Shown here: positions 38,512-48,930 of the stretch, piece after piece
Numbering within the stretch: the stretch's first letter is position 1
Layout of the letters: each line of letters starts with the position of its first letter
Assembly (NCBI GenBank): GCA_022457155.1
Contig: JAJGOT010000441.1
Location: forward strand, 570,001-634,000
Direction: 5' to 3'
Length of the DNA: 64,000 nt
Source: Cladopsammia gracilis
Lineage: Eukaryota > Cnidaria > Anthozoa > Scleractinia > Dendrophylliidae
Translations under genes and position numbers: made by a program
The notes under the pieces: model-generated
Told to the model about the DNA's origin: nothing
Databases searched by the model: none
The model's input: only the letters and a program-made list of their open reading frames with translations

Positions 38512-38935
38512 CATGTGCCGAACCTAATGCAAATGAGCAAAATCTATTGTTCTTGCTAATTTGCATTAGGTTCGGCACATGTGAAGTTCGACGTTTGAAC
38601 TGGGCCTAAGATTTTCTAAGGGGCTCATCCATGAGGAAGATAACCTTTTGCAATGTATGAAATGCCTTCAGATCAAAAGAAAACTTAAAATAATAATTAA
38701 TCCACCAGTACAAGTTAGAAAAACGCCAAAGAAAGGCAATATATTGACTATACTGAGAAAAATATGGCATTAAAATTTCTCAGAAAACAGTCACCGTGAC
38801 AGTGGCGCGACTAAACCTTGGCGCCGAAAACCTTAACACTGATTTGATCGGTGTTTACATGTGTTAGGCAACCTGGGATCATAAAAAGTGGCAGTTTGAA
38901 AATCACAAAAATGAAGATTAAAAATTATCAAGAAT

Positions 38936-39345
38936 TCAAAGTAGGGTGCTGTGTTCTTTTTCCTTTCAGTGTCGCATATTTGTTACCACCGAAAATAATT
39001 TTCGTGTATGGGAGTCAAGATAACGATCTTTGCTTGTCAACAACAAATGTTCACTACAGCTCTTTATTACTGAAAATAATTTGAACGAGTAAATGCTTAA
39101 TAGCAAAATTAAAAAGCACTTTATTTACTAGTACAAGTGTGATATGTTCTTTCGGCCTTTCAGTGTCGCATATTTATTACCACCGAAAATATTTTTCCGT
39201 GTTTGGAAGTCGAGATAACGATCTTTGCGTGTCAACATCAAATGTTCACTACTATACAAAGCTATTATTACTGAAAATAATTTGAACGACTAAATGCTTA
39301 ATAGCAAAATAAAAAATCACCTCATTTACTAGTACAAGGTTCTGT
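38936..39345. repeat. Two tandem copies of a ~205-bp unit
   Basis: About 38,936-39,140 and 39,143-39,345 share CCTTTCAGTGTCGCATATTT, GATAACGATCTTTGC, AAATGTTCACTAC, GAAAATAATTTGAACGA and TTTACTAGTACAAG. They lie just 3' of the transposase, within the IS630-like element. There is no coding signal. 38,607-38,935 is also non-coding. Confidence 0.8.
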
Positions 39346-39363
39346 ACAAGTTTCTCGATAAGT

Positions 39364-40456
39364 CTAGATAAAGATGTAACCAGTTTCTCTATAAAATCCT
39401 CGCATATCATTCACAGTAATTTGATCTAGTGCTGTGTAAATAGCAGCGTCGAGATTCCATTCCACAAGCGCTTGCATTTCCTCCATTTTAAGAACAATTT
39501 TTAGCTTGTTAAAAGCGAATTCAACAGGATTAAATTCAGGGGAATATGTGGGTAAGTAAACGACGTCAATACCCATTGTATCAAGCAATTGCCCCAAAGC
39601 GAAGCCTCCTTCGTTATGGTGCGTTGCACAATTATCTAAGATCAGGATGTCCCCAGCCATCAACACTGGATTGCCGTTAATTTTTGTCGCTTCGTCGAAA
39701 AAGTTTAGAAATTCTAGCGTATTGGACGCTCCGTCTAAAGTGTTAACGTACAAAACACCCTCTAAACCGGCCAATAAGTTAAGGGTAATGTTAGGAGACT
39801 TTAAATGTGAATGTCCGTATCTCTTGTCACAATCATAAAGAGAAACACCGCTTTCATCAAAAAATTTTAACCTGTAAGGGTCAACATTTGACATATGGTT
39901 CAAAAAGTCCTGGCAGTAGTCAACATTTGCTCTTGTAAAAGCGTTTGTTCTATTGGGCAGTTTAAACGGGGTATTAAGAAAGTATCTAAGATATCGGATT
40001 CCCACACGGTAATCATGTAAAGCAGTTGTACTAGTTTTAATTTTTAATTATTAACTTAACTGATGATTCTCCGTGTTTAAATAAAGATTTACATAAACTT
40101 ATGTGTCACATTTCGACTCATCCGCTTCCAGCTCCATTTTCCTTCGCTCATGGACGTTCTTATGGCGCGGTTAATATCGCTTGTTGAAATTCCAGGTGGA
40201 AAATTTCCATGTAGCAAAAGCTGTTCTTTGATGTTTTTGGACGATGTGGATGGTTTTATGGTTTTCATAGTTTCTATAAGCTGTAGATCTCCAACGCCTA
40301 ACTTTGGCGGATTCCCTGAGTCTCCAAGTTGTGTCCACTTTGCGGGAAAGTATCGCCACCATTTTCAAGAATTTTGTCAATAATCTGTCCTTTCATTTCG
40401 CCTGATAGGGCCTTTCCTCTTTCATAAAATCTACCCTTCTTGTTGAACTCGGCCAT
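39364..40456 (-). pseudogene. IS630/Tc1-type DDE transposase (frameshifted)
   Basis: The first ATG is at 40,454-40,456 (MAEFNKKGRFYERGKALSGE), and an N-terminal helix-turn-helix region follows (KGQIIDKILENGG). A frame change near 40,345 precedes a second HTH-like segment. A short intron fits about 40,017-40,089 (donor GTAAATC, acceptor AAAACTAG). The catalytic domain reads KFFDESGVSLYDCD, ILILDNCATHHNE and YLPTYSPEFNPVEFAFNKLK, that is, Asp, Asp and a C-terminal Glu of the DDE_3 fold. The enzyme would cut at the TIRs and insert at TA. Only the frame change appears to inactivate it. Confidence 0.8.
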
Positions 40457-40483
40457 GACAACTGCAAACACGCTCGCGCGAAC

Positions 40484-40598
40484 CACGTGACAATTTTTTT
40501 GAGATCACATGACAATTTTTTAGATCACGTGTTAAGAATCGAAGCGCTTCGAATTCAAATTTTCAACGGCACTTTTACCACTCTAGTGATTTTGATAG
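40484..40598 (-). repeat. Right terminal inverted repeat of the IS630-like element
   Basis: It mirrors 7319-7432 with small length changes in A runs and carries the same three CACGTG/CATGTG steps. The first ATG of the transposase lies about 28 bp inside it (40454-40456), so both genes of the element begin just inside the repeats. Confidence 0.8.
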
Positions 40599-40599
40599 T

Positions 40600-43592
40600 A
40601 TCGTTGGATTCACGTTGAATTCCTGTTACGAAACGTGTTCGTAACAAAGCCAGGTTTCGTCCACTGGAATCTAGTCGAGAGTATTGGACATGCTTCTTGG
40701 ACAGACAGGATAACACTTCTCTCTTCGTGAACTTCTTAGGCCCAATGACCTCCAGATCAATAAGTGGTAAAAATTCATCAGATTTTAAGTCCCAGCTAAC
40801 CCCAAGAACCTTGTGAACTTGTTGTACTTGGTCCCCTGCAAACTCACGGAGCAGATCTTCATCACTGGATCGGAATTTCCGTAGGTTGAAGCCACCATCT
40901 TTAAATATGTGGAGTGCCTCTTGCCAAAACTCCCTTGCTTTCTCAGTGTTCTCCACGGAGTTCACTGGGTCATCCATGTAGAGGTTGCGCAGAAGTTGGG
41001 ATGCCATCTCCGATTTGCTTATGAACCCCTCCAAATGCTGCTTTAGGACAACCTGCAGCAGAAATGGCGATGATTTGGCACCAAAGAATACCTTTCGGTA
41101 TCTGTGCACATCAATCTCTCCTTGGGGGTTAATCCACAAGAAACAACAAACATTCCGGTCTTCCTCATGAAGAAACAACTGTAGAAAAGCCTTTTCAAGA
41201 TCACCTACAACACCAACCTTGCCAATTCGGAACCGGAGAAGTATGCGGTAAAGGGTTTGGTCCTTTCTCAAGGGCATCATTGAGAGAAAGGCCACCCTCA
41301 GACTTGGCCGAGGCATCATGTACTATACGTAATTTGGATGTCTCCCGATCCATCTTTACAATGCCTCGATGTGGGAGATATGACTGGGGAATGCAGTCTT
41401 CAGGTAACAACTCGATGTGGCCCTCTTCGAGGAGAGTCTTTAACTGATTGTCGTATGCTGTGTACTCTTCAGGCGTCATCCTTCTCACCATTCGACGAAG
41501 CCTTGTTTCACTGAGGGCCTTGTTAAGTGCTAAGTTCTTTCGGGCTTGAGGTTTCCAAGGCCACGACACAACATACTTGCCAGATTCATCACGCTGAATG
41601 GCATTCTTCACTTCCAGCTCAAGATCTCGTTCTAACATCTCATCATTTGCTACACAAAGATGGTCCAAAGTCCAGAAGTCCTGTAGTTGTTCATGAACAG
41701 AGGCTTTAAAAGTGTAGGCATGAGCCCTTGCTGCCACGCCTGCAACCGGGATAGATCCACTTCCACCATGAAGAATCCACCCAAAAATTGTCGGTGTTCC
41801 CTTGAGACCATTTCTCAATTTCAACGTCATACCTTCTCCAAACACAATGCCGATATTGTCTGCACCAGGACCAGCAAGATCAGCGAGGACTGGACAACCA
41901 CCAACAACCTCCTGAAGGGCTTGATAAGATTCAGGCTCCACCCTCTCAAAGACACCAGATAAATTATCCATCACTACACCTTGAAAGGTGAAGGTATTCG
42001 CAAGATTCGCTCCTCGTGCTGTCACCTCGACAACATCAAATTCGACATCCAGCACATCCCCAAGCGTCTTAATCCGCAGTTGGCGTTTCCCAACAACTAT
42101 CTTCGGCACAATTGAAGCCAACTGAGATGACATCAGTGTAAATGTGGCCCCTGTGTCACACAGCGCTCTTACCATTACGTTCCCAATGGTAACACAAACA
42201 GTTCTCATCATCACTCCACAACTTTTTATGTCAGCGTTCTTTGCAGATGATGTTGCTGGAGCTCGTGGAAGTTGTGACATAGGTAAAGTTTGGTTCTGGT
42301 TGGGTACGTAAGGAGTAGCAGCAGGGTTCCAACACGGGTGGCTTGGAGGGTCCACCATAGGAGGGTTAGAATCATCAAGAACTTTCACTCCACCTGTCTT
42401 GCGCAATTGTAGGATATGGGATCCTCGCCCACACTGGCACGGTTTTCGAAGCCTGCACATGGCCATTCGGTGTCCACTTCTAGCACAACGAAAGCAAGCC
42501 TTCGCTTCTCTCAGCTTGTTAAAGCGAGCCTCAACTGACATTGGTACAGGACAGTCACTAGGACTGTGGGGACCCTTGCAGAAGGTGCAGGTTACATGCT
42601 TAGCCATCAAACCAGACCCGGTTGCCAATAGTGTCTTTCCCTTAGCCATAGGTTGCTGTTTAGTTGACTGGTTCTTCTCATCTGACGGGTCGGCACTTTT
42701 TCGGATTTCCAATTCGCGTTCCAAAAAATCTAACAACTTCGAGAAAGTCACATCGTCCTTCGCCAAACCAGCTTTCTCTCTGGCCCACTCCAATCTCCAA
42801 TCCTTGGGAAGTTTTGATACAATCAAAGGCATCAGAAGTGCTCCATATTGCTCTGGAGTAACTCCTTGTACTTGAAGCGCCCGCACAGTTGCACAAAAGT
42901 TCATCCACTACATCTCTCATGGCCTTGTTTGACTGTTCAAGCAGTTTCTTGTCTGCCAACTTAGACATAAGGCGGTTCCTTTGCACTTCATCTTTGCCAT
43001 AGCGTGACTACAGGCGTTGCACAGCTACATCATAGTTGGCCTCCTTTGTTTTAATGTTTCCTGCTGCTTCGCCGGTCAACGAGGATTTTAGGTAGACAAA
43101 CTTCTGAACAGAAGGTATTTCAGGGTTATCATGCACAGCTACTCTAAAAATGTCCCAAAATTCTGGCCAATCTAACACATCACCCGAGAATTTTCTAAGA
43201 TCGGTCTTGGGTAACTTCATGGTAGGCGTACATGACGTCTTCTTTGGTGTCGATGTAGTAGGCTCTAATGTGCCACTTTAATTTTGCTTTTGGCTATTCT
43301 TTAACCACAATTTCACATCATGAATACGTTCCCTCACCCCATCGAATCATGGTCCTTGAGCGTTCACTTCAGCTCGTACTTGATCGTCGTCATTCATCAG
43401 TTTCTTGATCTCCATCTGCAGATCCTCGGCTTTCTGCAGTCTCGTAATTATTGAATCGAGTTTGTCTTCCACTCTCGTAACTTCAGGCGAGTCAGATTCT
43501 ATCATGTTCCTAACAGCATCAAAATCCCTTGTCATCCAGCCTCTTATTCCAGCGCGAGCTCTCTTCAGCTGGTCAATTTGTTTTGTCTTCAT
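40600..43592 (-). pseudogene. BEL/Pao gag-protease-RT fragment
   Basis: Minus strand. The gag part from 43,592 has a DUF1759-type region (LPKTDLRKFSGDVLDWPEFW), in-frame stops at 43,347 and 43,008, and a shift near 42,890. Next come Cys/His knuckles (CTFCKGPHSPSDC; CFRCARSGHRMAMC), an aspartic protease (ALCDTGATFTLM), and reverse transcriptase after a shift near 41,230 (GDLEKAFLQ; NLYMDDPVNS, the YxDD box). RNase H and integrase are missing: the text ends at the TA where the IS630-like element begins, and they are not found at its left flank. This is a dead retrotransposon copy. Confidence 0.85.
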
Positions 43593-43650
43593 TTTTCAAT
43601 CGACAATGGCGGCAAACTGAAGTAAACAACACTCCTCGCGAACGGTTAAG

Positions 43651-43667
43651 TCACGTCGGGGTCACCA
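43651..43667 (-). promoter_or_regulatory. Putative primer binding site of the BEL element
   Basis: TGGTGACCCCGACGTGA on the minus strand lies directly after the presumed LTR end and before the gag leader, the position of a retrotransposon primer binding site. The matching tRNA was not determined. Confidence 0.4.
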
Positions 43668-43936
43668 TGTTCGGACTCCGAATTATTTCAACAAAACACG
43701 ATACTTCACCACAGGTTCTGACTCCAAATTGCTCCAACAATAACTCGAGAATACAACTTTCTCCTTTGGTTTATTCGCAACTACTACAACAACTTGCGAA
43801 GCATTTTCTCTTTTTCGTGCACGTGTTTTGCGATCCCAGAATCCTTCACTTTTTTAAGTTTAGAACATTACATCACATGCTAATTTCAACATTGTTGTCA
43901 CGCAAATTTAGAACGTTCAATCAATAACAACTGTCA
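43668..43936 (-). repeat. Putative 5' LTR of the BEL element
   Basis: About 270 bp on the minus strand starting TGACAGTTG and ending CCGAACA, with AATAAACC inside as a possible poly(A) signal. Only one LTR is present, so the limits rest on the TG...CA ends and the adjoining primer-site-like sequence. Confidence 0.4.
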
Positions 43937-45520
43937 CGCAGGTTCCTAGAAGTCCTACGGGGGAGGAGGAAAGACGTTTTCAAACAATGTCTTTTTCTTG
44001 TTGATGTTGCACGCAATGCATTTAACGGTTCATTGCATGGCCACTGCAACAATTTAATTAAGATTTTCCATCATGATATAAACATACACAAGACTTTTTC
44101 ATGTCTTTTGTTCCAAATATTTAATACAGTAATTCACTCAATTGCTTTCGCTCAAAATACGTGTTTCTTTTAAGTTAAAACGGGACAACTTCCCATTTTT
44201 CTCCTTAGCGCACTCAGCTATTGCTCAGCTCAGTGGGTAGTGGAAAATAGTTAAGAGTTCGTAACCACACCCTATTCACTCTCCCTAGTCCCCTAACCCA
44301 CCCTTGTGCTAACTTTGAATTAAAAGTGAGTGAAAACAAAATGTATTTGGGGTAAAGGACGGCCCATTCCACTTTTTTATTAAAGGGGGGGGGGGGGACT
44401 GGAAGATTTTGAAAACAAAATTGCGCGGGCGCAAACCGGTAAACAAATTTCCTGCAGAGTGCAAACTTATATAAATCCCCTGCAGCATCTTAGTGACATG
44501 GATTCTAAAAGGAAAGTCTGTATGACAGTGCTTCCACGATTGACGCACACTTATGTTAGGGCTTGGCGTGGTATTTGGGTCGTGAAAGTGAAGAACGTAT
44601 CCCTATGATTACCCTCCTCCCATCCACCTAACCCACCCTTGTGCTAACTTTGGGCTTTACTTATCCGCTTTGCAATGACATTTTTGACAGTACAGTACTC
44701 CTCAATTTTGTCTGCATAGGGCTGTTTACGTTTGATACATCAACAACAATGTCAAGCCCGACGCAAATGTCTCTGAGTTTTGCAACCGATAACTTGGTCG
44801 TGTTGAGTTTCCAAACAATAATAAAAACATTGCAAAAGATACTAAATAAAATGACAGTTGACCAGGACATTAATTCACTCATGCCTTGTCATTTTGAACC
44901 CCTATTGCAAGAACAGAAAACTGACGTATGGCCTTAAACTTGAAAACATTATTTATAATGGCATCTCTCAAGAAAAAAAAACACACGTATGATGTAAATA
45001 AAACAACTCAAATAACTGATCTTTTAAATATAGAACAAAACAAACAAATTCCTTTTCTCTCCTCATTTCGTAAAACTATTAAGAACTTAATGATCAATAA
45101 TTACGATGACTTTATTGATACATTAAATACTTAATAAATTAATATTATTAGCTCATGAAGAAATACTTGTTATCTTAATTTATGTAATTGAAATATTATA
45201 ATTTTTCTTTGTACTCAGTTTTCTTTTTGGGTCATCCACTCCATTAACTCTAGCTATATTTGGATGCTCCAAACTCACGAATTCTACCTTTTCATTTATT
45301 TCTTTGGTTTTTCTTTTTTTATATCCATAATCTAGTTTTGTTTTTAAATTAAGCTTATTTTCTTTTTCCTTTTTTGTAAAGATCTTGTGTGAGTTGAATA
45401 AAAATGTTGTTATTGTTTTAGACTCCCTATGTATGATTTACTTAAATCCAACAACAACAAAAAAACACTTCCAAAAAGACTTCACTTCACTACATTTGAG
45501 AATAATACACGTTTACATAC
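43937..45520. other. AT-rich stretch with short direct repeats
   Basis: AACCCACCCTTGTGCTAACT occurs at about 44,296 and 44,633, and a G14 run lies at about 44,382-44,397. Small AT-rich ORFs (for example 44,928-45,134) show no coding character. This may include downstream exons of the minus-strand gene at 45,521-46,194, but none was identified. Confidence 0.4.
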
Positions 45521-46194
45521 CTCTTCAAACGCTTTGCCTTTGGTTTATCGTTTTCGGGAACCGCTTCTTCTTTCGTGTAGCCGAACTGTCGATTGTAGGA
45601 CGAGGAAAAAGTAGAAAACGCAACTGCTCCAACAATCAACAAATTTTCACATTGTCTCAACAAAATCATGTGGAAAGCGGTGTCCTCTGTCGACAATAAA
45701 TAGGGCAATTCCATTGTGGCATTTTCAAAATTTTTTTTTCCTTCAAGAGTATAATGCCCATAATGTTCATAAATCTTGCATACTCCACACTTCTTGGTCA
45801 CTCGGCTGCCTAAATAAGTTCCACGTTCCTCATGATAAATAACGACTGGATGAGTCACTTTTTCATACACTAGCCGTTTTCCACATATTCTACACGTTTC
45901 TCTTTGAGAAACAAGAACAGTTGCTAAAGGTTTACCGCACTCTACGGAAAAATCGTGAAGTTCCTTGAATTCACTTGTTTCTTGAACGCTTGGATTGAGG
46001 AATAACAAACTCCGCGCAGCTGCCTGGAACTCCTCCACATCTTGCCCGTTACGACTCGCTCCCACCGGTTCCTGATAAACAAAGCTCTTAACTATAGATC
46101 CAAATGCAACCACCTTCAAAAATACCTCGCCAATAGCTTTAAAAACAAAATTAATCCTGAATAGCCGCATATAGTTTTCGAAAACACCCGACAT
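45521..46194 (-). CDS. First exon of a KDZ-associated cysteine-cluster-like gene
   Basis: An open 224-codon exon from ATG 46,194 (MSGVFENYMRLFRINFVFKA) to a donor GAAGAG|GTATGT at 45,521. The centre is a Cys cluster: TCRICGKRLVYEKV, HEERGTYLGSRV and KKCGVCKIYEHYG. This C-x2-C...C-x2-C pattern resembles the CxC clusters found N-terminal to KDZ transposases, and I recall similar coral proteins; both are unverified. The C-terminal part has LRQCENLLIVGAVAFSTFSS. The catalytic region should follow in later exons, which are not recognised here. The exon itself is intact, so it may belong to a gene whose remainder lies in the AT-rich stretch to the left. Confidence 0.45.
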
Positions 46195-47392
46195 TTTGTG
46201 AAAGAACGCTCTCTAAGCTTTGTGACGTAGACACAATGCGTTGTCGTTAGCAACAGCAAACAAGCAACCTCGTCTCCAAGTAAGTCGGAGTGTCAGTGGT
46301 ACAAAACAAAATATTTCTGAAAATAATCATTGTCAAAGACTTAGAAAACTAAGGCTTGAAAAACCTCTTCGGCCTCTCATTGCTGTCGGTCGCGATCGCA
46401 AACAATCCATGATTTCTAAATGGCTGCGTGTGTTGTTCCGAAACAATCCGGCGGAATAAATGGTGACGCCTTGTAGGCCTTTTCGGCAACAAAAAAACTA
46501 AAGGTTATTCAGCGAAAAGTTGTGTAATTCGGTTGAGTATTTTTAAGAGTCCAATATTTTTAGAACTTTTAGGCCGTAAAATAAGAAACTGATCATGATG
46601 AGTGCAGAATAAAACCAGGACATCGGAAATTGTTGTTCTGTTGACGGCTTGCGATAATAAATGATAAATAATTTTGCGTTTTGTCAGTCATACAGCTCAA
46701 ATAAAAAGTCGTGTGCCGGGACTGAAGTGGGTAAATCAGTAAATTACGATAATTTGAAGCAATCGATTACTCAGTCAGTTTTGTTCGTCTTCCGAACACA
46801 ATCTAACATTATAGTCGATGATGTTCATCCCTCATCATGATGTTCGATAGTCGAACTCACAAAACGTTCCGTGTTCAATTTTGATGGAACACCCGTATCT
46901 TCCTCGATTTAATGGATGCTTCATTCGATTTCATACCCGGGTTCGCTGTCTCATTCAGTTACTCAACACATAAAGTCTTATAAATAGATATAAAATCCAT
47001 TTTTTCACGTTTTATAGTGACAGATGACGTAAATTTTGGGATTTTCAATGCAATTGAAATGAGCACTTTTTGTTTCTATTTTACCGTGTCCGTTGCCTTG
47101 CGCGTGCCTGAAAACGTGCCCTCTACATGTAGAGGGAAAATAAATACTAACACCCTATTTATATTGAAAGAGGGTGGTCCGCGTAGTGCTAGGATGATAC
47201 TAGAAGGCTCATTTGGTTTCTATGCAAAACCATTGTACTAGGATCACCCTCTTTCCGTGTAAATAGTTCCTAAGAGAGTAATCTAAGGTTAGTACAACCC
47301 CTCATGATCATTAAATTCTGTGGTATTTGGTCATGTCTTTTATTTCAATTGGTGGCTCCTAAAAGAGCCGTTTATGCGGTTTGTCTTGGCTA
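46195..47392. other. Non-coding, nothing firm
   Basis: A short ORF at 46,241-46,459 starts near the divergent gene start but lacks family resemblance. 47,115-47,265 begins CCCTCTACATGTAGAGGG, a short palindrome, and could be a small repeat. Nothing else was seen. Confidence 0.35.
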
Positions 47393-47847
47393 TCAGCTAT
47401 GTCTTTTTAAATCGCTATTCATGTGCAGCTGCTTTTGGTGGTAGATGTCGAAGTAAAACCAGACGCCACTTTTAACTTGGATGTTTTCAAGAACCCAGTC
47501 TATTTGTCTGGCTCTCTTCTCCATCTTCTTCTGGTTCACTACCCAGTACTGCGACAACATCATCCATTCGCCAGCTAGACGAGGCTCCAATCCATTGCCG
47601 ATCAAAAATAACATCATTTTGAACGAGTCCTCGTCTGAGAAGGGCTTTTCCCAGAACGTTCTTCTGGCCCAGGAAGACCACTGCGAAAGGCACCAAAAGC
47701 GTCCCCGTTGATAAGGCTGAAAAGCTCTTTTCTTTTTTCTATGACTTCATCGCGGCTCAAATACCCCATAAAGTTTGTATACCACTCTAAATGCTGGACA
47801 TGCTGCTGTGAAAACGACTTGAGATCATAAACAGGTGTTCGGTTCAC
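47393..47847 (-). pseudogene. Degraded gene of unknown family
   Basis: Two minus-strand frames give coherent protein text: 47,847 to about 47,705 (DLKSFSQQHVQHLEWYTNFM, DEVIEKRKELFSL) and about 47,700-47,393 (WSSWARRTFWEKPFSDEDSF, then MMLFLIGNGLEPRLAGEWMM and VLENIQVKSGVWFYFDIYHQ). One frame change near 47,705 links them. No start or motif can be assigned. Aromatic-rich text of this kind suggests a real protein once, possibly from a transposon. Confidence 0.4.
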
Positions 47848-48930
47848 GCTCTTTCTTCGTTTGGGATTCTATGATCCCTTGAGGCATCCAATGCATATTG
47901 TGTTATTTAATACTGATTTCAATCGACTCTTCACAACAGTTACCGCTATGGCTTTTCTTCCTTTTTTCCTTTACTAGTACCGCCTGATGACATACGCAAC
48001 AATAGACTGAATGTTCACACATTTCTAACACGTATGATCATTTCAATCTTGATCCATTATAATTTTCGGCAGTAAAAACAATTTTCGCAAGCAATATTCG
48101 CTAGCCAACTGTCGATTTTTTGCGCATTCTTAGCTGTCATTTCGATAAATTGATTTCACTATTGCCCTTATTTAGTTCAAGACAATTATGGATTACACCA
48201 GTGCATCTACTGTCTGCAAGGATATATTTTCGGCTCATCCTCGGGGCCTGTCTTTGTTTTCTGCCAACCATGTAGCATGAAATTTTTTGCAGCAGTTTTA
48301 ATTTGCTCATGGGCGTTTTTTTTTTTGGTTTTGCGAGAACTGATTTCCAGTTGCCTATCGAGATGACTGAACTGCCGGGAACTAATTTTTGCGATTTCCT
48401 CTTCAAGCAGCATAACATGCTGACAAAGAAGGAAACTTAATATTTTCAATTTCAGTTTATTCTACTTAGAGACATTTCTCTGAATCTATGAAATCGACGA
48501 AGGTGATACAATACTGCCCAAAAAAACTGATGCAACAACAAAATAGACGTGTTGCTGCGAAAACGACTTGATCTCAACGAACAGCAAGACATATCGTGTG
48601 ACATAAAGTTTTGGCGGGTTTTACATTTTTGCGGATTTTCGTTAAAATAAACTCCCCAAAAAAATCTCTCAAATTAATTGTCCGCAAATATCTACTCCCT
48701 GCGAATATCGTTTCGTAATGGAAAAATTATAATGGATCAAGATTTAATATGGATCATAGGTGTTACAAATGTGTGAACATTCAACCATTGTTGCGTATGT
48801 CATCAGGCGGAAATGGTAAACAAAGGCGGTAACCGATTACTGCTGCGCGCTCAAATTTTAAGCGTCATAAACGAAAGTGATACTGTATACCTGCAGCCAG
48901 TTGCATCTCCAACTCGTTGAGAAGTCAGTC
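47848..48930. other. Non-coding, upstream of the DUF3987-like gene
   Basis: Overlapping minus-strand ORFs at 48,137-48,449 are Lys/Gln-rich in one frame and incoherent in the other, so no gene is called. The last 200 bp presumably contain the promoter of the gene at 48,931; no TATA box stands out. Confidence 0.35.

Larger units (their letters stand above)
9331..38606. mobile_element. 120-bp palindromic MITE split by Polinton A
   Basis: The left part is 9331-9361 and the right part 38512-38606. Ends GGCCCAGTTCAAAC and GTTTGAACTGGGCC are flanked by TA on both sides. Removing Polinton A and one copy of its 6-bp target leaves a near-perfect palindrome of about 120 bp whose arms contain CACATGTGCCGAACCTAATG. 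The TA target suggests mobilisation by a Tc1/mariner or IS630 enzyme. Confidence 0.85.
7319..40598. mobile_element. IS630/Tc1-type transposon, host of all nested insertions
   Basis: Inverted repeats of about 114 bp, 7319-7432 and 40484-40598, match almost throughout, including the 20-mer GTGGTAAAAGTGCCGTTGAA. Each end is flanked by TA (7317-7318 and 40599-40600), the target used by IS630/Tc1/mariner elements. Removing the nested MITE and everything in it leaves about 4.0 kb with two convergent genes: a PB1-domain ORF (7488-8942, plus) and a DDE transposase (39364-40456, minus). The right flank is coding sequence of a BEL/Pao retrotransposon. Confidence 0.8.

Noticed and set aside
48137..48449. 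Possible minus-strand gene
   Set aside because: Two frames overlap without a coherent domain or splice pattern.
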